DNA from: Poriferisodalis sp965205175
Lineage (GTDB): Bacteria; Actinomycetota; Acidimicrobiia; Acidimicrobiales; Poriferisodalaceae
DNA: 64,000 nucleotides
Reading direction: 5' to 3'
NCBI RefSeq assembly: GCF_965205175.1
Contig: NZ_OZ242038.1
Location: 372,001 to 436,000, forward strand
Below are positions 34,601-43,429 of this stretch, in pieces; position 1 is the stretch's first letter; each line of letters starts with the position of its first letter. A model generated the notes under the pieces. That model was not told where the DNA came from. It did not search any database and was given only the letters and a program-made list of their open reading frames with translations. The translations under genes and the position numbers were made by a program.

Positions 34601-36617
34601 CGGGAAGCTCGTCGCTGGTCGTGCGAACGAACTGCCCCACCGCTCGGCCCAGCTCCAGCGGCCGGCCCGGCCCGTCACCGTGCCAGAACGGCATCTTGCC
34701 CGGCTCGCCCGGCGCCGGCGTGACCACGACACGGTCGAACGTGATCTCTGCGATCCGCCAGGTCGATGCTCCCAGCAGGAACGTCTCGCCGACGCGGGCT
34801 TCGTACACCATCTCCTCGTCGAGCTCGCCCACGCGTGAGCCGTCGGTGGTGAACACTGCATACAGCCCGCGGTCGGGAATCGTGCCGGCGTTGGTGACTG
34901 CCAGACGGCCCGCGCCCTGCCGTGCCCGCAGCGTCCCGGTGGAGCGATCCCACACGATGCGCGGCCGCAGTTCTCGGAACTCCTCCGACGGGTAGCGGCC
35001 CGCCAGCAAATCCAGCACCGAGCAGAACACTTCCTCGCTGAGCTGCTCGTAGGGCGCTGCGCGGCGCACCACACCCAGCAAGTTCTCGACCGTCCAGTCG
35101 TCGACCGCGACCATCGCGACGATCTGCTGGGCGAGCACGTCGAGCGGCTGGCGCGGGTAGCGGATCGACTCGATCTCGCCGGATCCCATCCGCTGCGCCA
35201 CTACTGCCGCCTCGACCAGATCGCCTCGGTGACGGGGGAAGATCTTGCCCACGCTCGGCTCGCCCACCTGATGGCCGGCGCGGCCGATGCGCTGCATGCC
35301 CGCCGCGACCGACGGCGGCGAGGCCACTTGGATCACCAAGTCGACAGCGCCCATGTCGATGCCCAGCTCCAGCGACGACGTGGCCACGATGGCGCGCACG
35401 CGCCCCGCCTTGAGATCGTCCTCGATGCTGAGCCGCTGCTCACGGCTGAGCGAGCCGTGGTGTGCCAGCACGAGGGCGCCTTCCGAGGGCGAGGTGCCCT
35501 GCGCCTCCGCGGCACGGTTGAGCCCGTCGAAATGCAGTTCGTTGAGCCGCGCGGCCAGCCGCTCGGCCAAGCGGCGCGCGTTGACGAAGACGATGGTGGA
35601 GCGATGGGCGTAGATCAGCGCCAGCAGGCGCGGGTGGATCGCCGGCCAGATGCTGTTGGAGTGGGTCTCGGGCTGCTCGTCCGCGTGTGTGGCCGGCGGA
35701 GCGAAGTCGTCGTCGACGTCGACGCGCCGGGCAGCTTCGGGCCCTGCGCCTGCCCCCGAAGGCACCGTGCCGGCGGACGCCAGGTCGCCCATGTCGGATA
35801 CGCCCACGATGATCTCGACGTCGAGCTGTTTGGTCGTGCCCGCGTCGGCAATCTCGACGTGACGCGACGATGGCCGTGCAGGATCGTTGCCGCCGAGAAA
35901 TCTGGCCACCTCCGACAGCGGGCGCTGGGTCGCGGACAGCCCGATGCGCTGCGGCGCACGGTTCGGGGTGCCGCGGGCTGTCAGCTCGCAGAGTCGTTCC
36001 AGCGACAGTGCCAGGTGCGTGCCGCGCTTGGTGGCGGCCACCGAGTGAATCTCGTCCACGATCACCCACCGCACCCACCGCAGCGTCTCACGCGCTTGCG
36101 AGGTGAGCATGAGGTACAGCGATTCGGGCGTGGTGATGGCGATGTCGGGGGGACGTGCGACGAGCCGTCGTCGTTCGGCTGCGCTGGTGTCGCCGGTGCG
36201 CACCCCCACCGTCGGGAGATGCACGTCGACGCCGAGTCGCTCAGCCGCGAGTGCTATGCCCGCAAGCGGCGCTCGCAGGTTCTTGTCGACGTCCACCGCC
36301 AGCGCGCGCAGCGGCGACAGGTACAGCACCCGCGTGCGCTCGGCACGGGGCGGCTCCGGCTCGCACATGACCCGGTCGATGGCCCACAAGAACGCTGCGA
36401 GCGTCTTGCCAGAACCCGTGGGTGCCGCGATCAGACAGTGGTGACCGGCCGAGATGGCCTGCCATCCAGAGACTTGGCACTCGGTCGGGGCAGCGAACGT
36501 GGACGCGAACCAAGCAGCCGTCGGCGCAGAGAAGCCCGCTAGCGCCGGGTGCATCGCGGCGAACGTCTCGCGGGCGGTGATGTCGTCCAAGCCGGTCGGC
36601 ATCCGACCGGTCGGCAA
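31656..36617 (-). CDS. lhr: large ATP-dependent helicase Lhr
   Basis: The 1653-residue SF2 helicase translocates 3'-5' and unwinds RNA-DNA hybrids or damaged DNA in studied homologues. The DEAD-type core has the Q-loop region, Walker A APTGSGKTLAAFLWAID (about 67-83), DEIHSVAATKRGTHLALSLE (Walker B DEIH), and motif VI QRIGRAGHQVGE. The Lhr-specific winged-helix and C-terminal domains fill the remaining 1000 residues. Between about 1390 and 1470 lies an Arg/Pro/Gly-rich low-complexity insert. Homologues usually have about 1500 residues. The start has ATGCCGACCGG repeated, so initiation at 36617 or 36602 is unresolved. Confidence 0.93.
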   Translation of the reverse strand: MPTGRMPTGLDDITARETFAAMHPALAGFSAPTAAWFASTFAAPTECQVSGWQAISAGHHCLIAAPTGSGKTLAAFLWAIDRVMCEPEPPRAERTRVLYLSPLRALAVDVDKNLRAPLAGIALAAERLGVDVHLPTVGVRTGDTSAAERRRLVARPPDIAITTPESLYLMLTSQARETLRWVRWVIVDEIHSVAATKRGTHLALSLERLCELTARGTPNRAPQRIGLSATQRPLSEVARFLGGNDPARPSSRHVEIADAGTTKQLDVEIIVGVSDMGDLASAGTVPSGAGAGPEAARRVDVDDDFAPPATHADEQPETHSNSIWPAIHPRLLALIYAHRSTIVFVNARRLAERLAARLNELHFDGLNRAAEAQGTSPSEGALVLAHHGSLSREQRLSIEDDLKAGRVRAIVATSSLELGIDMGAVDLVIQVASPPSVAAGMQRIGRAGHQVGEPSVGKIFPRHRGDLVEAAVVAQRMGSGEIESIRYPRQPLDVLAQQIVAMVAVDDWTVENLLGVVRRAAPYEQLSEEVFCSVLDLLAGRYPSEEFRELRPRIVWDRSTGTLRARQGAGRLAVTNAGTIPDRGLYAVFTTDGSRVGELDEEMVYEARVGETFLLGASTWRIAEITFDRVVVTPAPGEPGKMPFWHGDGPGRPLELGRAVGQFVRTTSDELPADLEAHLMQLDAAAEHARVAKRRTDKAAQPTAQLIERLQREHCLDRTAAVNVLRYLDAQRSATGVVPDDRTIVVERFRDEIGDWRVCILTPFGARVHAPWGIALGAKFAERGGEANGAAGIELLWSDDGIVLRLPDVWPSESWPPDNATERPASPSGVGGRPALDPSVTDTFDAGRAPVLDATDLALDPDDVREAIVGHLPSTALFASRFREVAGRALLLPRRRPGERVPLWQQRQRSAGLLEVAAKYPSFPMLLETSRECLQEVFDVPALVEVLSDVRSRKIRMVTVDTDGASPMAQSLLFDWISVFMYGGDAPLAERRAAALALDSDLLSDLLGAEELRELLDAEVLAQLELELQRLADGRRARSTDDLANVLARVGDLSAAELSHRCDPDAQDSVEAPGGRWLAELVAQRRAVELRVAGEPRYVAAEDAARYRDALGCALPVGLPAALTVDVLPAGTDPLDELVARFAATHVPFEAEAAAARLGIPAARVAAALSRLETARRVTRGAFRPGGTSPEWCDTAVLRTIRRRSLARLRREVEPVPPEAYARFLAAWHCLDRPRRGADALADAITQLAGAPVAASILETDVLAARVARYSSAELDALLAGGELVWIGSGSLGPNDGRVRLYWRDEIATLAPPAADAPADPVAAAVLDHLGERGAAFWPDLLGAVHAVGANEPVADVAGLSQRLLAALWDLVWAGWITNDTLVPLRALGPRRATRRARPPAGRALAGRTAGQSGARRSGVLTRSGPSRRPGRLRTGGPPSAAGRWSLVSPLREPAPSPTERAHGGAQALLERHGIVTRPGVLGESHPGGFAAAYGVLRALEERGSVRRGHFVEGLGAAQFATAAAVERLRDHREGSGDVLLLGAADPAQPYGAALGWPPSGGRPSRSTGGHVVLADGIPLVMLERGGRSLHTFEHAADDLRWIDALRDGWAAARLTRVELARIDAGPSADHPICDTLVANGFTPGYRGPTLQP

Positions 36618-36639
36618 TCGGCCAGCCGGGTAGCGCCGG

Positions 36640-36843
36640 CTAGCTGGGAGGGTTCAGCGCGCCGTCGAAGCCTTGGTTGTGGCTGCCGTCGCACATCGGC
36701 TTCGTGTTCGACTCGCCGCAGCGGCACAGCGCCACGACCGAATCGCTGTCGGCAACTCTGTTCCCGTCGTGATCGTCGATCTGGCACACGCCACGGACCA
36801 GGAGCGGCCCATTGTTCAGAACGGTCACGGTCACCTCGGCCAT
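36640..36843 (-). CDS. CDGSH iron-sulfur domain protein
   Basis: The 67-residue protein carries CRCGESNTKPMCDGSH, an exact CDGSH motif with Cys40, Cys42, Cys51 and His55 as ligands of a 2Fe-2S cluster. The N-terminal 35 residues (VTVLNNGPLLVRGVCQI) match the usual strand lead-in of bacterial members. Family proteins transfer electrons or clusters. It sits in a 278-base gap between two helicase genes, 22 bases before lhr, with GGAG before its ATG at good distance. Confidence 0.9.
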   Translation of the reverse strand: MAEVTVTVLNNGPLLVRGVCQIDDHDGNRVADSDSVVALCRCGESNTKPMCDGSHNQGFDGALNPPS

Positions 36844-36895
36844 GCGAATCTCCTGTCCTCGCCAACTCGCTGCTTGCCGAGCGAATGGTACGCGA

Positions 36896-39145
36896 TCAGG
36901 CCGAGGTGTCACGCGATGCCGCGACGGTGCGGAGCGGTGCAGGCAGCGGCCGCGACGACACCACCGCGACGCGCTTGGTGGCGCGGGTGAGCGCCACGTA
37001 CAGCGCACGCAAGCCCTGCGGGGCCTCCTCGACGATCGCGGCAGGCTCCACCACCACCACGCCGTCGGTTTCGAGGCCCTTGCACAGCCGCACCGGCGCC
37101 AGGGTGATGTGGGGGTGCAACGCGCCGGTGGCGTTTCGGCTGGCCGCGGTCGCGCGACCGAAATCCACGCCGGCGTCGGCCAACCGCGCAGCGATGTCGT
37201 CCATGTGCTCGGCGGGCGACACCACCAGCACGCCGCCTCCGTCCAGCTCCGACACCTCGACGAGCACGGTATCGAGCACTGCTCGAGCCAGCGCCGAACC
37301 AGCCAGCCCCGCTCCAGCCGGCGCGACACCCAATTCGACAGCAGCCGAGCCATCAACAGCCGGCCCCGTCGCGCCTGTAGCAGGCCGCACCGTCACGAAC
37401 CGCGGCGGCGGGCCGTCGATGCGCACCGCTGCGGGCGGCGCCATGTCCGGCGCAGCCGCCGCGAGCACCCGATTGGCCAGCCGCAGGCTGGGCGCCGGGA
37501 TGCGGTAGCTCACGGTGAGCTCGGACGTCCGCGGGGCGGCGGGGCCTGAGGGCAGGTGGGCGAGGATCTCGTCCCAGCTTGACGGCGCATGCGCGGACGT
37601 GGCTTGGGCGATGTCGCCCACCAGCGTCATCGAGCCGTTGAGCGACCGTCGGGCGATCATCCGCAGCGCCATCGGCGACTGGTCCTGGCACTCGTCCACG
37701 ATGATGTGGCCGTAGGTACGCGTCTCGGCCTCGTTGCGGTGCTTGCGTGAGCGCGGCCCAAGCGCTGCGTGGGCTTCGTCCAGCACGGGCACGTCGGCAT
37801 CGCTCCACTCGTAGTCGGCCGCGTCGGCGCCCCGCGGCCGGTACAGCTGCTCGTGCTCGCCATCGGCCAGCACTCCCGCAGCAGCAGACCGCAGCAGCGC
37901 ACGCGACCCGTAGAGATCACGCAGCAGTTGGGCGGGGGTCAACAGCGGCCACATGCGCTCCAGCGCCGCGACCACTTCGGGGTGGTGCGACAACCGTCGG
38001 CGCAGCTCGGACGGGTCGGGGCGGCGGCGATGCGAACCGGCCATGGCCTCGTAGATCGCCTGCTCGACGTAGGCGCGGCCGCCGTTGTGCTGCCGGAATC
38101 GGCGGCGTGCTTCGGCCACGATGGCCCGTGAGGCGGGCGCGGAGAGCGTGACGTACCCCAATCCGAACTCGAGACGCAGGTCGCTGCGCAGCGCTCGCTG
38201 ACGATCCCGCACAGCGTTCGACACGACCTGCGCCATCCCGACGTCGCCCTTGATGCGTGCTGCCTCGGGCGCATCTGCCAGACGGACGCGCACCTCGGGA
38301 AAGAGCTCGTTGAACAGGTCCGCCAGAACGAACAGATGCACGCCTGCTTCGCCCAAGCTCGGCAGCACCCGTTCCACGTAGCGCAGGAAGAGCCGATTGG
38401 GACCCACCACCAGCACGCCTTGGCCCGCCAGCGGGAATCGGTACGTGTACAGCAGGTAGGCGGCACGGTGCAGCGCCACGACGGTCTTGCCGGTACCGGG
38501 ACCTCCTTGGCAGATCAGCACGCCCTTGCGCGGGCTGCGGATGATCTCGTCCTGTTCGGCCTGGATCGTTGCCACCACTTGGGGCAGCCGGCCGTCGCGG
38601 CGCTGTTCGAGTGCGGCGTACAGCGCGCCGTGGGCGCGCAGCCTCGGGCCGGCAGTGTCTGCATCGCCGCGCTCGAGAGCCTCGAAGTCGAAGATCTCGT
38701 CCTCGAGGTCGATGAGCGTGCGGCCGCGGCAGACGAAGTGTCGTCGACGCGCCAATCCGAGCGGATGGCCTCCGGTGGCGCGGAAGAACGGCTCCGCGAT
38801 CGGTGCTCGCCAGTCCACCACCACCGGCTCCTGACGTTCGTCGGCGACGGCGAGGCGGCCGATGCAGAACGTCTCGCATGCGCCCGCCTCTGGTGTCGTC
38901 CGGCGGTCGATGCGGCCGAAGACCAACGACGACGAACCGATCTCGAGCCGGCTCAGGCGTCCTGCGACGGTGTCTTCGATCACATCGCGTTCGAAGCGAG
39001 CCTGCCGCGTGCCGCCGCGCCCCACTTCGACCATCGTGCGCAATCGCTGCGCACGCTGCCGTGACGACTCCAACAGCGAGTACGCGCGGTCGATATGAGC
39101 TTGCTCTGTCTGGATTTCCGGATGGCTCACGCTGGGGCTCGTCAC
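36896..39145 (-). CDS. HelD-like UvrD/Rep-family helicase (RNA polymerase recycling factor)
   Basis: The 749-residue SF1 helicase-like ATPase starts with an N-terminal helical coiled arm and VVVDWRAPIAEPFFRAT, a segment typical of HelD. Walker A GGPGTGKTVVALHRAAYLL (about 208-226) and Walker B IIVDECQDQSPMALRMI follow, with motif VI-like ALYVALTRATKRVAVV near the end. HelD proteins bind RNA polymerase and release it from stalled complexes; actinobacterial relatives (HelR) also give rifampicin tolerance. TAGCCT at 39164-39169 could be its -10 box. It diverges from nothing; the lnt gene lies upstream on the same strand. Confidence 0.88.
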   Translation of the reverse strand: MTSPSVSHPEIQTEQAHIDRAYSLLESSRQRAQRLRTMVEVGRGGTRQARFERDVIEDTVAGRLSRLEIGSSSLVFGRIDRRTTPEAGACETFCIGRLAVADERQEPVVVDWRAPIAEPFFRATGGHPLGLARRRHFVCRGRTLIDLEDEIFDFEALERGDADTAGPRLRAHGALYAALEQRRDGRLPQVVATIQAEQDEIIRSPRKGVLICQGGPGTGKTVVALHRAAYLLYTYRFPLAGQGVLVVGPNRLFLRYVERVLPSLGEAGVHLFVLADLFNELFPEVRVRLADAPEAARIKGDVGMAQVVSNAVRDRQRALRSDLRLEFGLGYVTLSAPASRAIVAEARRRFRQHNGGRAYVEQAIYEAMAGSHRRRPDPSELRRRLSHHPEVVAALERMWPLLTPAQLLRDLYGSRALLRSAAAGVLADGEHEQLYRPRGADAADYEWSDADVPVLDEAHAALGPRSRKHRNEAETRTYGHIIVDECQDQSPMALRMIARRSLNGSMTLVGDIAQATSAHAPSSWDEILAHLPSGPAAPRTSELTVSYRIPAPSLRLANRVLAAAAPDMAPPAAVRIDGPPPRFVTVRPATGATGPAVDGSAAVELGVAPAGAGLAGSALARAVLDTVLVEVSELDGGGVLVVSPAEHMDDIAARLADAGVDFGRATAASRNATGALHPHITLAPVRLCKGLETDGVVVVEPAAIVEEAPQGLRALYVALTRATKRVAVVSSRPLPAPLRTVAASRDTSA

Positions 39146-39198
39146 CGTTTCTGGGGCCGAACGAGGCTACCGGCGAGACACGATTCCTGAGTCAGACG

Positions 39199-40689
39199 TC
39201 ATGTCTGCGCGCGGCCGCGGCGCGTTCGGGCCGGCCCGCCGATCCAGGCGAGCGCCGCAGCCGCTGTAGCGACCAGCGGCCACGAACCGAGAGCCGTGGC
39301 GGGCGTCGAACCCGACCGGAGCGCCACCGTGGCGGACAGCACGACCGATTCGCGCAACTCGCTTCGGTGAGTGACGGCGCCGTCGGGCGAGATGACGGCG
39401 CTGTAGCCGGTGGTGGAGGACTGCAGCACCCAGCGGTCGGTCTCCACAGCCCGCAGTCGGGCACTGGCCAGCGACTGAGCGGGCACTGCTCGGGTGCTGT
39501 AGGAGGACGCCAGCGTCGGGTTGGCGATGATGCGGCCCCCCGCGCGCACGCCGGCGCGGACCGTCTCGCTGAAGTACACCTCGAACGACGTGGCAACGGC
39601 GATGTCGCCGAGGGCAGTCTTCAGCACGCCGGGGCCGCGCCCGGCAACGGCTTCACGCGAGATCAGCGACAAGTCAGCGAACGGCTCGACTAGGCGCCGC
39701 AACGGCACGTATTCGCCGAAGGGCACCAAGTGAACCTTGTCGTAGCGGTCCAACAGCCCCGTGTCAGGGTCGATGGCGACCGTGGCGTTGCGGAACCGCT
39801 GCGCGTCTGCGTCGCGTTCGTAGAAGTTGGCAATCAGCACCACGTCTCGGCGCTCGGCCAGCGATTCCAGCTCGGCGAGGTTCGCCGACGCCTCCAAGGG
39901 TCCGTCGCTGGACGTACTGCTCTCGCTCCACACCAAGAGATCGGCGCTGCCGGCCCAAGAGTCCGTGGCTTCGACGTGGCGGAGATGCACGCTGCGCTGA
40001 GGCGTGTCGACGTGGGTTCCCAGATCGCCGCCGGCCTGCACCACCGCAACGGCGACTGCAGCGTCGGCTTCGGTTGCGGGCCATGCCGCCGCAGCGACCG
40101 GAACGCCCACCGCCACTGCCGCGGGCACGAGTGCTGCTCGCCAGTCGCGCACAAACAGCCGCTCCACGATGACCGCCCCTAGGCCCACTAGCCCGATCAC
40201 TCCGAGCGAACCGGTGAACAGCGCCGAGCCGAGCCACGGCCCGTCGACCTGTCCGAGTGCGAGATTGGACATGGGCACACCGCCGAAGGGCACCCGCCAT
40301 CGCACGGCCTCGCCCAGCACCAGCGCTGCAGGGACACCGATGGCGCGCCACCGGGCTTGCCCAGAAATCAGCGACAGCGGCAGTGCCATGATGAGCGACT
40401 CCACCGGCACTGCGGCGATCCATCCCGGAACGGTCAGCTCGGTCATCCACCACAGACCGAGCCCGTAGGCCCCCAGCCAGAACGCCGCGGCAACCTCGAG
40501 CCGATCGCGCCAGCGCTCAGTGCCGCGGTTGCACCAGCGCAGCCACAAGCCGATGCCGACTGGCCCCGCGATCCACAGCCCCCAAGGCGGCAGCGACAGC
40601 ATGGTGAGCGCTCCGAGCGCGCACGCGAGGCTGTCGCGCGCCAGCCGGCGACGTCGGCTACGGCGAGTCATGGGCCGGCCGCAGCGCAC
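39199..40689 (-). CDS. lnt: apolipoprotein N-acyltransferase-like protein with a Ser at the catalytic Cys position
   Basis: The product has 496 residues. Six or seven membrane helices are followed by a nitrilase-type domain (about 210-450) and a last helix. Lnt attaches a third acyl chain to the N-terminal Cys of lipoproteins. Catalytic Glu is in LLVWSESST (256) and Lys in YDKVHLVPFGEYVPL (318), but where E. coli and mycobacterial enzymes have the nucleophile Cys two residues before a conserved Glu, this protein reads ATSFEVYF, with Ser368. Activity may be changed or lost, or Ser may serve as nucleophile. The start overlaps the hemY 3' end by 32 bases; an ATG six codons in is also possible. 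Confidence 0.82.
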   Translation of the reverse strand: MRCGRPMTRRSRRRRLARDSLACALGALTMLSLPPWGLWIAGPVGIGLWLRWCNRGTERWRDRLEVAAAFWLGAYGLGLWWMTELTVPGWIAAVPVESLIMALPLSLISGQARWRAIGVPAALVLGEAVRWRVPFGGVPMSNLALGQVDGPWLGSALFTGSLGVIGLVGLGAVIVERLFVRDWRAALVPAAVAVGVPVAAAAWPATEADAAVAVAVVQAGGDLGTHVDTPQRSVHLRHVEATDSWAGSADLLVWSESSTSSDGPLEASANLAELESLAERRDVVLIANFYERDADAQRFRNATVAIDPDTGLLDRYDKVHLVPFGEYVPLRRLVEPFADLSLISREAVAGRGPGVLKTALGDIAVATSFEVYFSETVRAGVRAGGRIIANPTLASSYSTRAVPAQSLASARLRAVETDRWVLQSSTTGYSAVISPDGAVTHRSELRESVVLSATVALRSGSTPATALGSWPLVATAAAALAWIGGPARTRRGRAQT

Positions 40690-42232
40690 CGGGCGGCCCG
40701 GCGGACCGGTCGAGACCCAGATGTGCCACCACTGCTGCCGCCGCCTCGTTGCCCTGACGGATGCACGCGGGAATGCCGAGGCCTCGGTGCGCCGCGCCGG
40801 TCACGAACACACCGGGGAGTTCTCGGCTGAGCGCGCTGTCGATGCGCTCGACGAGGCGTCCATGGCCCGGTCGATACTGCGGCAGGGATTGCGCCCAGCG
40901 AGAAACGCGCCATGCAGTGACCGCTCCCGGGTCACGCAGGCCGCGCAGCGGCGCAAGGCTCGACAGCTCGGTAAGCACGGCATCCCGCAGTGCGGCATCG
41001 TCGAGTCGGGTGTGTCGATCGTCGTCGTCGCGGCCGACCGAGACGCGCAGCACCGCTGTCGGGGCGCCGGCGCCCGACCAGCTGGGCCACTTCGCGGAGC
41101 CGTAGCTGCAGGCTGTGGTCAGCCATCCCGTATCGCGGGTGACGAGAAAGCCTGCCTCGGTCGGCGTCTCGATGGCCTCGCAGCGGGCGCTGAGCGTGAT
41201 CACCGCAACCGACGCGTACTCGATGCGCGCGAGTTCCGCCGCTGCCGTGGGCGCGCCCGGCAACATCTGCGCGGCAGCGTGAGCGGGCACGGCGACGACG
41301 ACAGCATCCGCGGTGAACACCTCAGACCCGGTTTCGGACCCAGCCTCAGACCCGGTGTCCACGGCGAGCTGCGCTCCGGAACTGCGTATCGCTTCCACCG
41401 GGGTGCCTAGCCGCATGTCGCAGTCGTCGAGCCGTGCGGTCAGCGCGTCAACCAGCCGGCCCATGCCGGTCTCGAAGCTGCCGAAGATCGGCGCTGGACT
41501 CGCGGCAGCCGCTCCGCTTCGGTGCCAAGGGGGAGAGGCCGGCTGCAGTCGGCGCAGGCCCCGCATGAGCGAGCGACTGTGTGCGAGCGCGTCGACCAGT
41601 ATCGGCGCCGACGTTGCTGCGTCCAGTCGGCTGATGGCACCCGCGCCGATGCTGCCGAGCAGTGGATCGACCACGCTGGATGCCACCGCCGCCCCGAGAC
41701 GGGATGCAACGAGTTCGCCCACGCTGACAGCGCCGACCTGGGCAGGGTCCGCCCGGCCAGCTTCGACCCGGGCAGGGGCTGATCGGCGAGCCGTGTACCG
41801 GCTCGGCAGCACGTAGTCCGCCGCGGCGCGCAGCTTGCCCACAGGTCCCAACAGCGGGGAGCGGAGCAGCGGCCGCAGCCGCGTCGGCACGCCGCCCACC
41901 AGTCCGTCGGGCAGCGATGTGAGCTGCGGGCCTCGTGCACCTCGATGCACCAGCGAGGCGCCGCCGACCGCTGGCGAGATGCGCTCGGCCCCGATGCCTA
42001 GCTCTTCGCAGAGTTCCCGAGCCCACGGCACCCGGAGCAAGAAGGCGTCGGCGCCCTCGTCGACCATGCGGCCGTCGAAAGCGCTGGTACAGATCTTGCC
42101 GCCCAAGCGTTCGGCGCTGTCGATCAGCACCACCGTGGGCACAGCCGTTCGCGCGTCGACGGGGTGGAGCAGTCGGTAGGCGGCGCTCAGTCCGGTGATG
42201 CCGCCCCCCACCACCACGACCCGCCTAGTCAC
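40658..42232 (-). CDS. hemY: protoporphyrinogen/coproporphyrinogen III oxidase
   Basis: The 524-residue FAD enzyme has the dinucleotide-binding motif VVVVGGGITGLSAAYRLL at the start, RLGGKICTSAFDGRMVDEGADAFL and a C-terminal GVFVTGAAHRGLGIPACIRQG typical of the HemY/CgoX family. It oxidises coproporphyrinogen III or protoporphyrinogen IX with oxygen in haem synthesis; in most actinobacteria the copro route is used. It lies 6 bases after hemE, and its end overlaps lnt, so hemE-hemY-lnt looks like an operon. Confidence 0.9.
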   Translation of the reverse strand: MTRRVVVVGGGITGLSAAYRLLHPVDARTAVPTVVLIDSAERLGGKICTSAFDGRMVDEGADAFLLRVPWARELCEELGIGAERISPAVGGASLVHRGARGPQLTSLPDGLVGGVPTRLRPLLRSPLLGPVGKLRAAADYVLPSRYTARRSAPARVEAGRADPAQVGAVSVGELVASRLGAAVASSVVDPLLGSIGAGAISRLDAATSAPILVDALAHSRSLMRGLRRLQPASPPWHRSGAAAASPAPIFGSFETGMGRLVDALTARLDDCDMRLGTPVEAIRSSGAQLAVDTGSEAGSETGSEVFTADAVVVAVPAHAAAQMLPGAPTAAAELARIEYASVAVITLSARCEAIETPTEAGFLVTRDTGWLTTACSYGSAKWPSWSGAGAPTAVLRVSVGRDDDDRHTRLDDAALRDAVLTELSSLAPLRGLRDPGAVTAWRVSRWAQSLPQYRPGHGRLVERIDSALSRELPGVFVTGAAHRGLGIPACIRQGNEAAAAVVAHLGLDRSAGPPGALRPAHDSP

Positions 42233-42238
42233 GACGGC

Positions 42239-43351
42239 TCAAGGGTGCTGATGGGCTTGCGGCGGGAGGTACGCCTGCACGTGATGCGTGAGCTGTTCGA
42301 GCACCGCCGGATCGGTCTCGGGCAGCACGCCGTGACCGAGATTGAAGATGAAGCCGGGCCGTTGGGTGCCTTGTTCCAAGATGCGATCGGCTGCGACCCG
42401 CGCCGCAGGCCATCCGGCCACGCACAGCGCCGGGTCCAAATTCCCCTGCAGGGCCACGCCTTCACCCACGCGTCGGCGCGCGACGTCGAGCCGCACGCGC
42501 CAGTCCACCCCCACCACGTCCGCGCCAGTGAGCGCCATCTGGTCGAGCAGCTCCCCGGTGCCGACGCCGAAGTGCGCCCGCGGCACGCCGAGGTCGGCCA
42601 GCTCGTCGAAGACCCGCGTGCTGTGCGGCGCAACGAATGCCGCATAGTCGTCGGGCGAGAGGATTCCGGCCCACGAGTCGAACAGTTGCACTGCGCTGGC
42701 GCCCGCAAGCACCTGCGAGCGCATCGACGCGACGGCGATAGCAGCGAGACGTTCCATGAGGTCATGCCACAGCTTCGGGTCCGTGTGCATCAGCGACTTC
42801 GTCGCCAGGTGCTGACGCGACGGACGGCCTTCGATCAGGTAGCTGGCCACCGTGAACGGCGCACCGGCAAAACCCACGAGCGGCACCGCCAGCTCGGCGC
42901 ACGCCAAGCGCACCGTGTCCAGCACGTGGGCAGTGTGAACGTCGGCATCAAGCAGCGGCAGCCGCCCGAGGTCGGCCCGGCTGCGAAACGGCTCTGCGGC
43001 GACCGGACCTACGCCGGGCACGATGTCGATGCCGAAGCCGACTGCCGCGGCGGGAACCACGATGTCGGAGAACAGCACGGCCGCGTCGACCCCGTATCGG
43101 CGTACCGGCTGCAGCGTGATCTCGGCTGCGATGTGCGGGTCAGCGATGGCGTCGAGAATGCTGCCCTCGCCGCGAAGGGCCCTGTATTCGGGCAGCGAGC
43201 GGCCTGCCTGGCGCTGGAACCACACCGGCACGCGTTCGGTCGGCTGGCAGCGGGCGGCGCGCAGGTAGCGGCTGTCGCTCAAGCGATGGCTGGGGTGATC
43301 GGCCGGCAGCAGTCCTGTCGGCGCGGCGGCAGGTCGGGCGGCATCGGCCAT
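42239..43351 (-). CDS. hemE: uroporphyrinogen decarboxylase
   Basis: The 370-residue enzyme converts uroporphyrinogen III to coproporphyrinogen III. The substrate-binding N-terminal motif VPVWFQRQAGRSLPEYRALR carries the conserved Arg residues; VLFSDIVVPAAAVGFGIDI (catalytic Asp), PLVGFAGAPFTVASYLIEG and the C-terminal FNLGHGVLPETDP complete the signature. The open frame runs 124 codons further upstream, but that part is a translation of the intergenic 71-bp repeats, so I start at ATG 43351. TACCGT nine bases before it may be the -10 box. Confidence 0.92.
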   Translation of the reverse strand: MADAARPAAAPTGLLPADHPSHRLSDSRYLRAARCQPTERVPVWFQRQAGRSLPEYRALRGEGSILDAIADPHIAAEITLQPVRRYGVDAAVLFSDIVVPAAAVGFGIDIVPGVGPVAAEPFRSRADLGRLPLLDADVHTAHVLDTVRLACAELAVPLVGFAGAPFTVASYLIEGRPSRQHLATKSLMHTDPKLWHDLMERLAAIAVASMRSQVLAGASAVQLFDSWAGILSPDDYAAFVAPHSTRVFDELADLGVPRAHFGVGTGELLDQMALTGADVVGVDWRVRLDVARRRVGEGVALQGNLDPALCVAGWPAARVAADRILEQGTQRPGFIFNLGHGVLPETDPAVLEQLTHHVQAYLPPQAHQHP

Positions 43352-43429
43352 GGGCTGCGAACGGTACCCGCCCCGTTCGCCCGCCCGGTCCCCCTCTCGG
43401 GCTGCACGGTGCCGCTCCCCAGGGTTGTG

